Positions 40,676 through 48,353 of a stretch of 64,000 bases of DNA are shown one piece after another. The number at the start of each line of letters is the position of its first letter. Position 1 is the first letter of the stretch. The notes beneath the pieces were generated by a model that was not told where the DNA came from, made no database searches, and was given only the letters and a program-made list of their open reading frames with translations. Origin of the DNA: Marinobacter sp. F4206 (GTDB lineage: Bacteria > Pseudomonadota > Gammaproteobacteria > Pseudomonadales > Oleiphilaceae); assembly GCF_019392195.1 (NCBI RefSeq), contig NZ_JAHXKI010000003.1:186001-250000 (forward strand), written 5' to 3'. The translations under genes and the position numbers were made by a program.

Positions 40676-41341
40676 ATGGCACAAACAATTATCGTCGCCG
40701 ATGATCACCCGCTGTTTCGGGCAGCACTGAAGCAGGCGGTCAGTCAGGCGGTGCCGGATGCCGAGACGGTCGAGGTCGACAGCATCAAGGCGTTGCAGGC
40801 GGCGGTAGAGTCGCACCCGGACGCGGATCTGGTTCTTCTGGATCTGAATATGCCGGGTGCCCATGGCTTCTCCGGACTCGTGTTCATGCGCGGGCAGTAT
40901 CCGGGGCTTCCCGTGGTGGTTGTGTCAGGCTCCGAGGAGTTGCAGGTGATGCGTCGTTCGATCGACTATGGCGGCTCCGGCTTCATACCGAAGTCGGCGC
41001 CGCTGCCGACCATTACCGAGGCGATCCAGGCGGTTCTGGAAGGGGACGTGTGGCTGCCCGATGGGGTGGCGGACAAGATTGAGCGAATGCATTCGGACGC
41101 GACCGATTTCTCGGAAAAGCTGGCGTCGCTGACGCCTCAGCAGTTCCGGGTACTGGGTATGTTGGCCGAGGGGCTTCTGAACAAACAGATTGCGTACGAT
41201 CTGGACGTTTCCGAGGCGACCATCAAGGCGCATATTACGGCCGTTTTCCGGAAGCTTGGGGTTCGCAACCGCACCCAGGCGGTGATTGCGATTCAGCAGA
41301 TGGAGATCGATCCCTCGGATCAGTCCCTGTCGGGAAGCTGA
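40676..41341 (+). CDS. LuxR-family response regulator, probably CrbR/ErdR type
   Basis: A 221-residue NarL/FixJ-type regulator. The receiver has ADDHPLF, the acceptor Asp in VLLDLNMPGAHG, and Lys in FIPKSAP; the C-terminal LuxR helix-turn-helix reads LTPQQFRVLGMLAEG and EATIKAHITAVFRKLGVRNRTQ. In pseudomonads and vibrios, CrbR (ErdR) of this type activates acs through the sensor CrbS. Its position 40 bp after acs fits that role, but no sensor gene is nearby. A strong terminator follows. Confidence 0.85.
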   Translation: MAQTIIVADDHPLFRAALKQAVSQAVPDAETVEVDSIKALQAAVESHPDADLVLLDLNMPGAHGFSGLVFMRGQYPGLPVVVVSGSEELQVMRRSIDYGGSGFIPKSAPLPTITEAIQAVLEGDVWLPDGVADKIERMHSDATDFSEKLASLTPQQFRVLGMLAEGLLNKQIAYDLDVSEATIKAHITAVFRKLGVRNRTQAVIAIQQMEIDPSDQSLSGS

Positions 41342-41367
41342 CTACGGGCCTGATTCAGTGAACAGGA

Positions 41368-41396
41368 AACGGGAGCCTTTGGGCTCCCGTTTTTTT
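41368..41396 (+). terminator. Rho-independent terminator after the response regulator
   Basis: A 10-bp perfect stem (aacgggagcc and its complement) with loop tttg, followed by seven T residues, 27 bases after the stop at 41341. It ends the acs-response regulator unit and separates it from the convergent dehydrogenase gene. Confidence 0.92.
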
Positions 41397-41422
41397 GCGC
41401 GGCTACCAGCTTTTCTCCAATT

Positions 41423-42406
41423 TTATTTGCTGCCGGCGTAGCCGAGTTCCTTGTCCACGAAATTGAACAGGTCATCGCCTTTGTGCCAGCGGTCGAAGTT
41501 CTCCAGGAACTGGTCAGTGAGAGCCCGCTTCCAGCCGATAAAGTCGCCGGCCATGTGGGCAGTCATGGTGACGTTCTCCATGTCCCACAAAGGGTGGTCC
41601 TCCGGTAGAGGTTCTTCCTCGAAAACATCCAGGCCGGCACCGGCGATGTCGCCGTTCCGCAGTGCGGTGATGAGATCGTCGGTCTTCACGATCGGGCCGC
41701 GGCCAATGTTGATCAGGCGCGCCGTGCTTTTCATCGCCTTGAACGCCTGCTCATCAAACAGACCCTCGGTTTGCGGCGTCAGTGGTGCGGCGATCACCAC
41801 GTAGTCGGCGTGGCCCAGCTGTTCAAACAGCTCGTCATTGCCGTGGACTTTTACGAAATCCGGATCGTCATGGCGAGGGGTGCGGGCAATGCCGTGAGGC
41901 TTCAGGCCGGCCGCGGCAACCAGTCGGCCAATCTGGCGACCGATGGAGCCGGCGCCCACGACCAGTACCTGTTTGCCTTCGGCCCGCTCGGTATCCCGAT
42001 GTTTCCACTGGTGCTTCAACTGAAGTCGGATTGAGCCAGGAAAATCCTTGGCGAACATCAGGATGGTGCAGAGCACATACTCGGCAATGGTGCGGTCAAA
42101 GATGCCGCGGGCGTTGGTCACCACCACATCGCCATTGATCAGTGCCGGGAACATCAGGGCATCCACGCCGGCGCTGGTGGCGTGAATCCACTGCAGTTTG
42201 TCTGCCGAAGGCCAGGCGGCTTCCAGGGCTTCGGTCCGGAAGTCGGTCACCATCATGATATCGGTACCGGGGAGGGTATCTCTCAGTGTCTGTTCATCAC
42301 AGGCAAACCTCACTTCCGCGCGTGTCCTGAGGGCATCCATTCCCGGTGGCTCCGGCTCGCCGGGCGCTGTGAGAACGGTTACAACGGGTTTGCTTGGCTG
42401 TGTCAT
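41423..42406 (-). CDS. D-2-hydroxyacid dehydrogenase, NAD(P)-dependent
   Basis: A 327-residue member of the family of glyoxylate/hydroxypyruvate and phosphoglycerate dehydrogenases. The dinucleotide fold reads VVGAGSIGRQIGRL. The catalytic triad is visible as Arg in INIGRGP, Glu in VFEEEPLP and His in MTAHMAG. No regulatory ACT domain is present, so a GhrA-like or general 2-ketoacid reductase is more likely than SerA. The substrate cannot be read from the sequence. It stands alone on the minus strand, divergent from an aminotransferase gene. Confidence 0.85.
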   Translation of the reverse strand: MTQPSKPVVTVLTAPGEPEPPGMDALRTRAEVRFACDEQTLRDTLPGTDIMMVTDFRTEALEAAWPSADKLQWIHATSAGVDALMFPALINGDVVVTNARGIFDRTIAEYVLCTILMFAKDFPGSIRLQLKHQWKHRDTERAEGKQVLVVGAGSIGRQIGRLVAAAGLKPHGIARTPRHDDPDFVKVHGNDELFEQLGHADYVVIAAPLTPQTEGLFDEQAFKAMKSTARLINIGRGPIVKTDDLITALRNGDIAGAGLDVFEEEPLPEDHPLWDMENVTMTAHMAGDFIGWKRALTDQFLENFDRWHKGDDLFNFVDKELGYAGSK

Positions 42407-42633
42407 TGAACCTCCGCCTGTTTGTCTGAGTGACGATCGTCTGTGTGGGCCTCAAGACAGTCTGGTATGCCGGTGCAGTGGGGTCAACTTGCTGTTCCTC
42501 CTGAGCTTCCGGGAAGGCGATGAAGGCGATGGTTCCACGCACTGTATCTTTCTCAGTTTTTGTCTTGTGTGGCCCGATGTTACTGGCTAACCTGCAGGGG
42601 TAGGTTTTTTTGCCCCGTTTGCAGGAGGTGTTT

Positions 42634-43860
42634 ATGGCAGAAGCCGCCAATCACGAGACCGGCCAGTCCAGACCGCGTAAAGTGAAGTACCGGAAAAACA
42701 AGGCCAGTTGGAACCCTGCCATGCAGGCGATTCCAGTGCCGGGCATTCGTCGCATGGTGAATATGGCGGCCACCATGAAAGATGTTATCCATCTTTCCAT
42801 TGGTCAGCCGGACCTGCCGACGCCCAAGCACATCATTGATGCCTACATTGATGCGCTGAATGCCGGGCAGACCGGTTACACGATGGATGCCGGTCTCCCC
42901 GAGTTGCTGGTTGCGCTCAGAGACTACTATGGCAAGCGCTATAACCGGAAACTCACCCGGGACAACATTCTGATCACCAGTGGCGCGACCGAGGCCATGT
43001 ACCTGGCCATCTCGGCAACCTCGGCACCGGGGCGACAGTTTATCGTGACCGATCCGTCGTTCCTGCTCTACGCCCCGCTGATTCGGATGAATGGCGGTGA
43101 GGTGAAGTTTGTGCCGACGCGAGCGGAGAATGACCACCAGCTGGATCCGGATGAAGTCATCCGGGCCATGGGGCCGCGCACCTTTGCGTTGATTCTCAAT
43201 AATCCCAACAATCCGACCGGCGCGGTTTATCCCCGCAGTACGGTGGAGACCATTCTGGAAGAGTGCGCCTACCGGGGCATCCAGGTGTACGCGGACGAAG
43301 TCTATGATCACCTGATTTTCGATGACGACGATTTTGCCAGTGTCCTGAATTGTTCGATGGATCTGGACAACATCATGTGCATCAGCAGTTTCTCCAAAAC
43401 CTACAGCATGGCAGGCCTGAGGGTTGGCTGGGTGATATCGAGCCAGGCCGCGATCAAATCCCTGCGGCGCTATCATATGTTCACGACCTCGGTGGCCAAT
43501 ACACCGTCCCAGTTTGCCGGGGTGGCTGCACTCACCGGCGATCAGCAGTGTGTCCAGGATATGGTGAATATTTATCGTGAGCGCCGTGACAAGGTGGTGG
43601 AGCTGATCGAGCAGACGCCGCATATGACCGGCTACAAACCCGGCGGTGCCTTCTTCGCTTTCCCGGCTCTGCCGCCCCACGTGGACGGGTCGGATCTGGC
43701 TCTGCGAATGCTCAAGGAAACCGGAGTTTGTGTTGTGCCGGGGGACGCCTTTGGCGAGGAGTCCACCAATGCCGTTCGAATCAGCTTCTCGACAACCTGC
43801 GAGAAGCTGGAGGAAGCGTTTGATCGCATCATTCCCTGGATGGCGAAACAACAGTTCTGA
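42634..43860 (+). CDS. Class I/II pyridoxal-phosphate aminotransferase
   Basis: A 408-residue fold-type I aminotransferase of the AspC/AlaA-like group. The ATG at 42634 has a ggagg site six bases upstream, which decides against an in-frame ATG at 42610. Substrate loop HLSIGQPDLPTP, cofactor residues in NNPNNPTG and YADEVYDHL, and the PLP lysine in SSFSKTYSMAGLRVGW are all present. A basic N-terminal tail of about 30 residues is unusual. The substrate is not predictable. A small CPXCG gene follows ten bases later, so they may be cotranscribed. Confidence 0.85.
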   Translation: MAEAANHETGQSRPRKVKYRKNKASWNPAMQAIPVPGIRRMVNMAATMKDVIHLSIGQPDLPTPKHIIDAYIDALNAGQTGYTMDAGLPELLVALRDYYGKRYNRKLTRDNILITSGATEAMYLAISATSAPGRQFIVTDPSFLLYAPLIRMNGGEVKFVPTRAENDHQLDPDEVIRAMGPRTFALILNNPNNPTGAVYPRSTVETILEECAYRGIQVYADEVYDHLIFDDDDFASVLNCSMDLDNIMCISSFSKTYSMAGLRVGWVISSQAAIKSLRRYHMFTTSVANTPSQFAGVAALTGDQQCVQDMVNIYRERRDKVVELIEQTPHMTGYKPGGAFFAFPALPPHVDGSDLALRMLKETGVCVVPGDAFGEESTNAVRISFSTTCEKLEEAFDRIIPWMAKQQF

Positions 43861-43869
43861 GGTGAGAAC

Positions 43870-44061
43870 ATGTCAGCCCTGGAGTCGGTCCTCGTACAAT
43901 GCCCCTACTGTTGGGAGGCGCTGGATATCAGCGTCGACCCCTCGGTGTCGGAGCAGGAATACGTTGAAGACTGCCAGGTCTGCTGTCAGCCTATTCTGGT
44001 TCACGTGACCATCGATGATGATCTGACCCCTCATGTGGACGTGCGGGCCGAGAATGACTAA
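43870..44061 (+). CDS. CPXCG-motif cysteine-rich protein
   Basis: A 63-residue acidic protein with two cysteine pairs, CPYC near residue 11 and CQVCC near residue 37, typical of the small CPXCG family (probably zinc-binding). The first pair here reads C-P-Y-C-W, without the usual Gly after the second Cys. A gaggtgag site precedes the ATG, ten bases after the aminotransferase stop. Function unknown. Confidence 0.8.
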   Translation: MSALESVLVQCPYCWEALDISVDPSVSEQEYVEDCQVCCQPILVHVTIDDDLTPHVDVRAEND

Positions 44062-44158
44062 CCGGCCCGGAACCATTCTGACCAATCCTTAATCTGCCCG
44101 TCTTGCCCCCGCTGCGCCCCTGCCGCAGGATATAAGCCGACTTCACGGAGACAAGCCA

Positions 44159-44731
44159 ATGCTGAAATTACCCAATACCGGCCTTTGGGCGCTGGTTTTA
44201 CTGATCGTCGGATTGACCAGCGGGTGCGCCAGTTTCTCGCCTTATTCCATTTCCGAGGGGGAACTCGAACGCCACCTCCAGGATGTGGTGAGCGACTTTG
44301 ATCGCCAGCAGCTGCAGAGCGGTTCACCGCTCAGCCTGAGCCTGAATGATGCCGATATCACCCTGGGCCCCGATGGCCGGGACGTCGCTGTTATCGACGT
44401 CAAAGGGCAGATCGCTGTGAATGCGCTTCTGGCCAGACTGCCGGTCGATATTGCCTTGAAGGTTGAGGGCGCGCCGGTGTATGACAGCACGGAAAAAGCG
44501 ATCTTCATTCGGCGGCTCGAGTTACTGGAAAGCAGCATCGAGTCTCCCTATTTCAAGGGCGATCTGAAACCGGTGACAGACACCGTTATGCGTGCCGTGG
44601 CTCAGATGCTGGAGACCATGCCGGTCTACCGTCTGGATGAAGCCGATTTCGCCCAGCGCATGTTTGGCGCGATGCCGGTGGATGTTCGCGTTGCACCGGG
44701 ACGTCTCGAATTTGTCATGTCGGACCAGTAA
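44159..44731 (+). CDS. DUF1439 (YceB-like) lipoprotein
   Basis: A 190-residue lipoprotein with a hydrophobic signal and the lipobox LTSGC (Cys about 22). The rest resembles DUF1439/YceB: SISEGELERHLQ, a central beta region with LSLNDADITLGPDGRDV, and PVYRLDEADFAQRM near the C-terminus. YceB-like proteins are periplasmic, membrane-anchored and of unknown function, with a fold like lipid-binding proteins. It is monocistronic and converges on a dehydrogenase gene across a long perfect hairpin. Confidence 0.8.
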   Translation: MLKLPNTGLWALVLLIVGLTSGCASFSPYSISEGELERHLQDVVSDFDRQQLQSGSPLSLSLNDADITLGPDGRDVAVIDVKGQIAVNALLARLPVDIALKVEGAPVYDSTEKAIFIRRLELLESSIESPYFKGDLKPVTDTVMRAVAQMLETMPVYRLDEADFAQRMFGAMPVDVRVAPGRLEFVMSDQ

Positions 44732-44759
44732 GCCGTCCGGCTCGAAACCCTATTCCAGA

Positions 44760-44794
44760 CAGCGGCGCGCCATTGCCGGAATGGCGCGCCGCTG
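44760..44794. terminator. Bidirectional terminator-like hairpin
   Basis: A perfect inverted repeat with 15-bp arms (cagcggcgcgccatt and its complement) and a 5-nt loop, between convergent genes ending at 44731 and 44805. It is very GC-rich, but neither side has a T tract, so it may end transcription only with help or may protect 3' ends. Confidence 0.6.
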
Positions 44795-44804
44795 AGGAGT
44801 TGAG

Positions 44805-45959
44805 TCAGGCGTTCAACCGCTTGCAAATAGCTGCTCCGATCTCGTGCGTACCGCGCTGGCTTCCGGAATTTTCGGCCAGGTCCGCAGCAACGGCGTCAAA
44901 CAGCTCCTTGCCCGCCGCCGCCAGGGTCGGGTCTTTTCGACCCAGCCATTCCAGCATCCGTGCCGTGGTGAACAGCATGGCGGTCGGATCGGCCAATCCC
45001 TGTCCCGCAATGTCCGGCGCACTGCCGTGGGTGGGTTCGAACATCGACGGCATCTTCGGATCGGTCGGGTTCAGGTTGCAGGACGGCGCGACCCCCATGC
45101 CCCCGGACAAGACCGCGGCAAGGTCGGTCAGGATATCGCCCTGCAGGTTGCTGGCAACCACGACGTCAAAAGCCCAGGGGCTCTGCACGAATTTCATGCA
45201 GGCGGCATCGACCAGCTCGTGGTGGGTCGCCACGTCCGGAAACTCCTGACTGATTTCCTCAAACGCCTCGGTGTACATATCGCCCCAGTAGCGGAGCGCA
45301 TTGCGCTTAGTTACAAGGCACACCTGGCTTTCGCAGGTACGGCCATCGAGAGTACGAAAACTTCGTGTACGACCCTCTTTTACTCGTTCCGCTGCGCGGA
45401 TTCGGGCCTGTTCAAAGCCATATCGGATGATCCGGTCGGTCGCCTTGCGAGTGAACACCTCCATTTGTGTGGCCACCTCATCGGCAGTGCCTTTGCGCAA
45501 GCGGCCGCCCTGGCTCACGTACTCGCCTTCAGAGTTTTCACGAATGACCAGCATGTCTATGTCTTTCGCCCGCTCGTCGGCAAGGTACTGGCGGGCGCCC
45601 GGCAACAGGCGGGCGGGGCGCTCGCATACCCATTGGTCAAACCCCTTGCGCATGTCGAGCAGGGGCGCCAGGGAAATGCTGTCAGGGAGCAGGTATCGGG
45701 CCGGGTCGTCCATCGGGCCGGGGTCCCCCAGGGCGCCGAGGAGAATCGCATCGTAGGCTTGAAGCTGCGTCAGCGCGTCTTCCGGCATGGAAACGCCATG
45801 CTCCTCGTGCCAGGCATGGGACGGCCAGGGAAATCGGGTCCATTCCACGGACAGGCCGTGTTTGGCGCGCAGGGTTTCCAGGCAGCGTACGGCTTCACCC
45901 ACCACTTCCGGGCCAATGCCGTCGCCGGGGGTGACTGCGATGCGGGTAGTTTCAGCCAT
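44805..45959 (-). CDS. Isocitrate/isopropylmalate-family dehydrogenase (tartrate dehydrogenase-like)
   Basis: A 384-residue beta-decarboxylating dehydrogenase. Visible family motifs: ITVTPGDGIGPE-like N-terminus (IAVTPGDGIGPEVV), VIRENSEGEY, metal-binding Asp region in NLQGDILTDLAAVLSGG, and FEPTHGSAPDIAG. The substrate-loop sequence ISLAPLLDMRKGFDQWVCERP and the length favour the TtuC/DmlA group (tartrate or D-malate) over LeuB, and no leu genes are near. The catalytic Lys is in LVTKRNALRY. It is a lone gene on the minus strand. Confidence 0.82.
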   Translation of the reverse strand: MAETTRIAVTPGDGIGPEVVGEAVRCLETLRAKHGLSVEWTRFPWPSHAWHEEHGVSMPEDALTQLQAYDAILLGALGDPGPMDDPARYLLPDSISLAPLLDMRKGFDQWVCERPARLLPGARQYLADERAKDIDMLVIRENSEGEYVSQGGRLRKGTADEVATQMEVFTRKATDRIIRYGFEQARIRAAERVKEGRTRSFRTLDGRTCESQVCLVTKRNALRYWGDMYTEAFEEISQEFPDVATHHELVDAACMKFVQSPWAFDVVVASNLQGDILTDLAAVLSGGMGVAPSCNLNPTDPKMPSMFEPTHGSAPDIAGQGLADPTAMLFTTARMLEWLGRKDPTLAAAGKELFDAVAADLAENSGSQRGTHEIGAAICKRLNA

Positions 45960-46044
45960 TCGGGAGACTCCTTTTTTGAATTGGCTCGTTTAGGCACCAG
46001 TCCACCAGTTTAGTCGCCTGGTGAGGGGATGCCACTTCGCGTGA

Positions 46045-46070
46045 AGTAAAACCCGTGCGGGCGTTTTACT
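46045..46070. repeat. Inverted repeat upstream of the EAL gene
   Basis: Eight-base arms agtaaaac and gttttact, with a GC-rich centre that can itself pair, lie 85-110 bp before the EAL gene start in a 195-bp gap. It may be an operator or a hairpin; there is no T run after it. Confidence 0.5.
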
Positions 46071-46154
46071 GCGTAAACATAGGACGCTATAGTGTCAGCG
46101 AAATCGTGTTTTGTAAGGGAAGCGGACGCCCTCTTACGTTGTTTAGGAGTAGAA

Positions 46155-46919
46155 GTGAATCAGCCCGCCGTCCTTTTTGATGAGTCCCATTGTGAACAGT
46201 GTGCCTGCGGTGAGGGAGTGGACTTCTCCTTCACCTTTGCCTTTCAGCCAGTCGTCGACGTCGTCAACCAGTCCGTTTTCGCCTACGAAGCGCTGGTCCG
46301 CGGTCCCGACGGCGAAGGGGCGATGCATGTCCTGTCGCAGGTGAACGGGACCAACCAGTATTCGTTCGATCAGATTTGCCGGGTCAAAGCGGTTAAGCTT
46401 GCGTCCCGACTGGGCATGGACACCATGCTCAGTATTAATTTCATGCCCAACGCGGTGTATCAGGCGGAATACTGTATTCGGACAACGCTGGCGGCGGCAA
46501 AAAAATACGGCTTCGATACCAGCAAAATCATCTTCGAATTGACGGAAAATGAAAAGCTGACGTCGGTGGAGCATTTGTCCTCCATTATTGCGGCCTACCA
46601 GGAGATGGGGTTCAGTACCGCCATTGACGATTTCGGTGCCGGCTACTCCCGTTACGACATCATGATGGCGAGCCCGCCCGAACTCCTGAAACTGGACATG
46701 GGACTGATTCGAAATATTCACGACGAGCCTAACAAGCAGGCCGTCGTCACTGGCATCATTACCATGATGAAGCAGTTGGGCGGACGCATCGTCGCGGAGG
46801 GCGTGGAGACCAAAGAGGAGTATTTCTGGTTGCGCTCCCAGGGGATTCAGCTATATCAAGGTTATCTTTTCGCGAAACCCGGTTTTGAATGCCTGCCGGA
46901 GCCGGTTTTTCCGGTGTAA
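46155..46919 (+). CDS. Stand-alone EAL-domain c-di-GMP phosphodiesterase
   Basis: A 254-residue protein starting at GTG 46155 (aggag site six bases upstream); in-frame codons back to 46092 have no ribosome site. After a 25-residue N-terminus with a Cys-rich cluster (HCEQCACGEG, Cys13, 16, 18) it is one EAL domain: EALVRG, SINFMPN, IIFELTENE, IDDFGAGYS, LLKLD, VAEGVET and QGYLFAKP. All metal and catalytic positions appear intact, so it should be active. The sequence resembles the EAL half of BLUF-EAL proteins, without the BLUF domain. The Cys cluster could bind metal or sense redox state. Confidence 0.85.
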   Translation: MNQPAVLFDESHCEQCACGEGVDFSFTFAFQPVVDVVNQSVFAYEALVRGPDGEGAMHVLSQVNGTNQYSFDQICRVKAVKLASRLGMDTMLSINFMPNAVYQAEYCIRTTLAAAKKYGFDTSKIIFELTENEKLTSVEHLSSIIAAYQEMGFSTAIDDFGAGYSRYDIMMASPPELLKLDMGLIRNIHDEPNKQAVVTGIITMMKQLGGRIVAEGVETKEEYFWLRSQGIQLYQGYLFAKPGFECLPEPVFPV

Positions 46920-46947
46920 GGCCAATTTGAACTGACAGGACATTCCT

Positions 46948-47304
46948 TTGCTCTATCGCATCATCACCGTCATTGGCGGGCTGGTTTTTGTTGTCGCCCT
47001 GTTTGCGCTGCTGTGGTTCTTCTGCAAGAAGTTTCTTGAGCATCACGGCGTCACCGATCAAGCGTCTGATCGCGCAACGGTGCTAGCTACCTGGACGTTC
47101 GCGGGTATCAGTGTCGGGCTTATCTTTGCTGTGGTGGGAGCCTTCGTTCTCGGGCCGTGGGCCTTCTATCGCACGCTCCGCGGACATGACGTTGACGTTT
47201 CCGACGGTGCGGCCATCTGGTGGGGCTTCGGTATCGTGGTGGCCGCCCTGGGTATCACCGCCATCGGCTTCTTTGGTTTCCTGATGGCAGTGGGCGCTTA
47301 CTAA
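46948..47304 (+). CDS. Small integral membrane protein
   Basis: A 118-residue protein with three predicted membrane segments (about residues 4-26, 48-70 and 90-115) and a short charged loop (RTLRGHDVDVSDG). It starts with TTG after an aggac stretch; no ATG or GTG is available nearby in frame. I do not recognise the family. It follows the EAL gene by 28 bp and may be cotranscribed with it. It converges on the LysR gene with nine bases between. Confidence 0.6.
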   Translation: MLYRIITVIGGLVFVVALFALLWFFCKKFLEHHGVTDQASDRATVLATWTFAGISVGLIFAVVGAFVLGPWAFYRTLRGHDVDVSDGAAIWWGFGIVVAALGITAIGFFGFLMAVGAY

Positions 47305-47313
47305 GTCAGCGTC

Positions 47314-48207
47314 TCAGCTGATCTCCCGCAACTGCTCCCGGAACCAGATCAGCGCCGGCTCCCGTTCATAAGCCTTGTGCCAGTATAGATGCACATCAAT
47401 AGACGGCAGGTCCGCCGGCGGGTCCATAATGGTAATGTCGGCTCTCTGGGCAATGATGCGGGCATAGGCTTCCGGCATGGTCAGTAGCAGGTCGGTTTTC
47501 TCCACCACCCGGCATGCTGCGTAGTAATGCTGGCAACGAAGCCGGATGCTGCGCTGAACCCCGAGCCGGGAAAGTTCAAAATCCTCAATCCCCGGGCCTT
47601 CCGTCCGTGAAGACACCAATACGTGGCGGGCGGTCAGGTAATCCTCCATCGACAGCCCGCCGCCCGCCATTGGATGCCCCGTCCTTGCCAGAACGACCAG
47701 CCGGTCCCGCCGGAGCAGCTCGTGGGAAGTCTGGTTGCTCACCGGAAGCAGTACGTCGACGGCAAAATCCAGCTTTCCGGCCGCCAGTTGGGTTTCCATT
47801 TCCCGCCGGGCAATACGCTGACTGAAAATTTCGAGATTTGGGTACGGATCCAGCCGCTTCATCAGTTGGGGCAGGAACGTGGATTCCAGGATATCCCGGA
47901 GTCCCAGCGAGTAGGTCTTGCGTTGATTAGCCGGGTCAAAGGCGTGGAACTGGTTAACCGCGCTCTGGATCTGGGTGAGGCCGGGACGCATGGATTCGAG
48001 GAAACGACGGGCCAGTGGCGTCGGCACCATCTGGTTGCCCTGTCGGGTGAACAGGGGGTCGTCAAAGTGATCGCGAAGCCGAGATAGAGAGTGGCTGACG
48101 GCCGGCTGTGTCAGGTGCAGGGCTCTGGCCGCGCGGGTAAGGCTCCCCTCCCGATAGATCGTGTCAAAAACATGCAGCAGGTTCAGGTCCAGACGATTCA
48201 GGGCCAT
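47314..48207 (-). CDS. LysR-family transcriptional regulator
   Basis: A 297-residue LysR protein. The N-terminal winged helix-turn-helix (LDLNLLHVFDTIYREGSLTR, then AARALHLTQPAVSHSLSRL) is typical, followed by the periplasmic-binding-like effector domain (LGLRDILESTFLPQL). It is divergent from the acyl-CoA dehydrogenase gene with a 146-bp gap, the usual arrangement for a LysR regulator controlling the adjacent operon, here the five-gene cluster at 48354-53141. The inducer is unknown. Confidence 0.9.
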   Translation of the reverse strand: MALNRLDLNLLHVFDTIYREGSLTRAARALHLTQPAVSHSLSRLRDHFDDPLFTRQGNQMVPTPLARRFLESMRPGLTQIQSAVNQFHAFDPANQRKTYSLGLRDILESTFLPQLMKRLDPYPNLEIFSQRIARREMETQLAAGKLDFAVDVLLPVSNQTSHELLRRDRLVVLARTGHPMAGGGLSMEDYLTARHVLVSSRTEGPGIEDFELSRLGVQRSIRLRCQHYYAACRVVEKTDLLLTMPEAYARIIAQRADITIMDPPADLPSIDVHLYWHKAYEREPALIWFREQLREIS

Positions 48208-48353
48208 GTCGGAGATCCGGTTTTGAGAATAAGTGGCGATAATGATAAACGATAAGAATAATTCAGTCGCGTAATAGTTTGGCCGTCCCTAGACTGGAGT
48301 TATTGTGATGTTTTCAGTGCACCTGCCTGTGCAATTTCAGCGAGGATACGTCG

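Noticed and set aside
42590-42609. Possible terminator aacct...aggttttttt before the aminotransferase gene
   Set aside because: The stem is only five base pairs with a large loop, and there is no same-strand gene just upstream to terminate.
48238-48256. Fur-box-like sequence gataatgataaacgataag between the LysR gene and the acyl-CoA dehydrogenase gene
   Set aside because: Only about 14 of 19 positions fit the consensus and the right half is poor; an AT-rich LysR operator or promoter is the simpler explanation.
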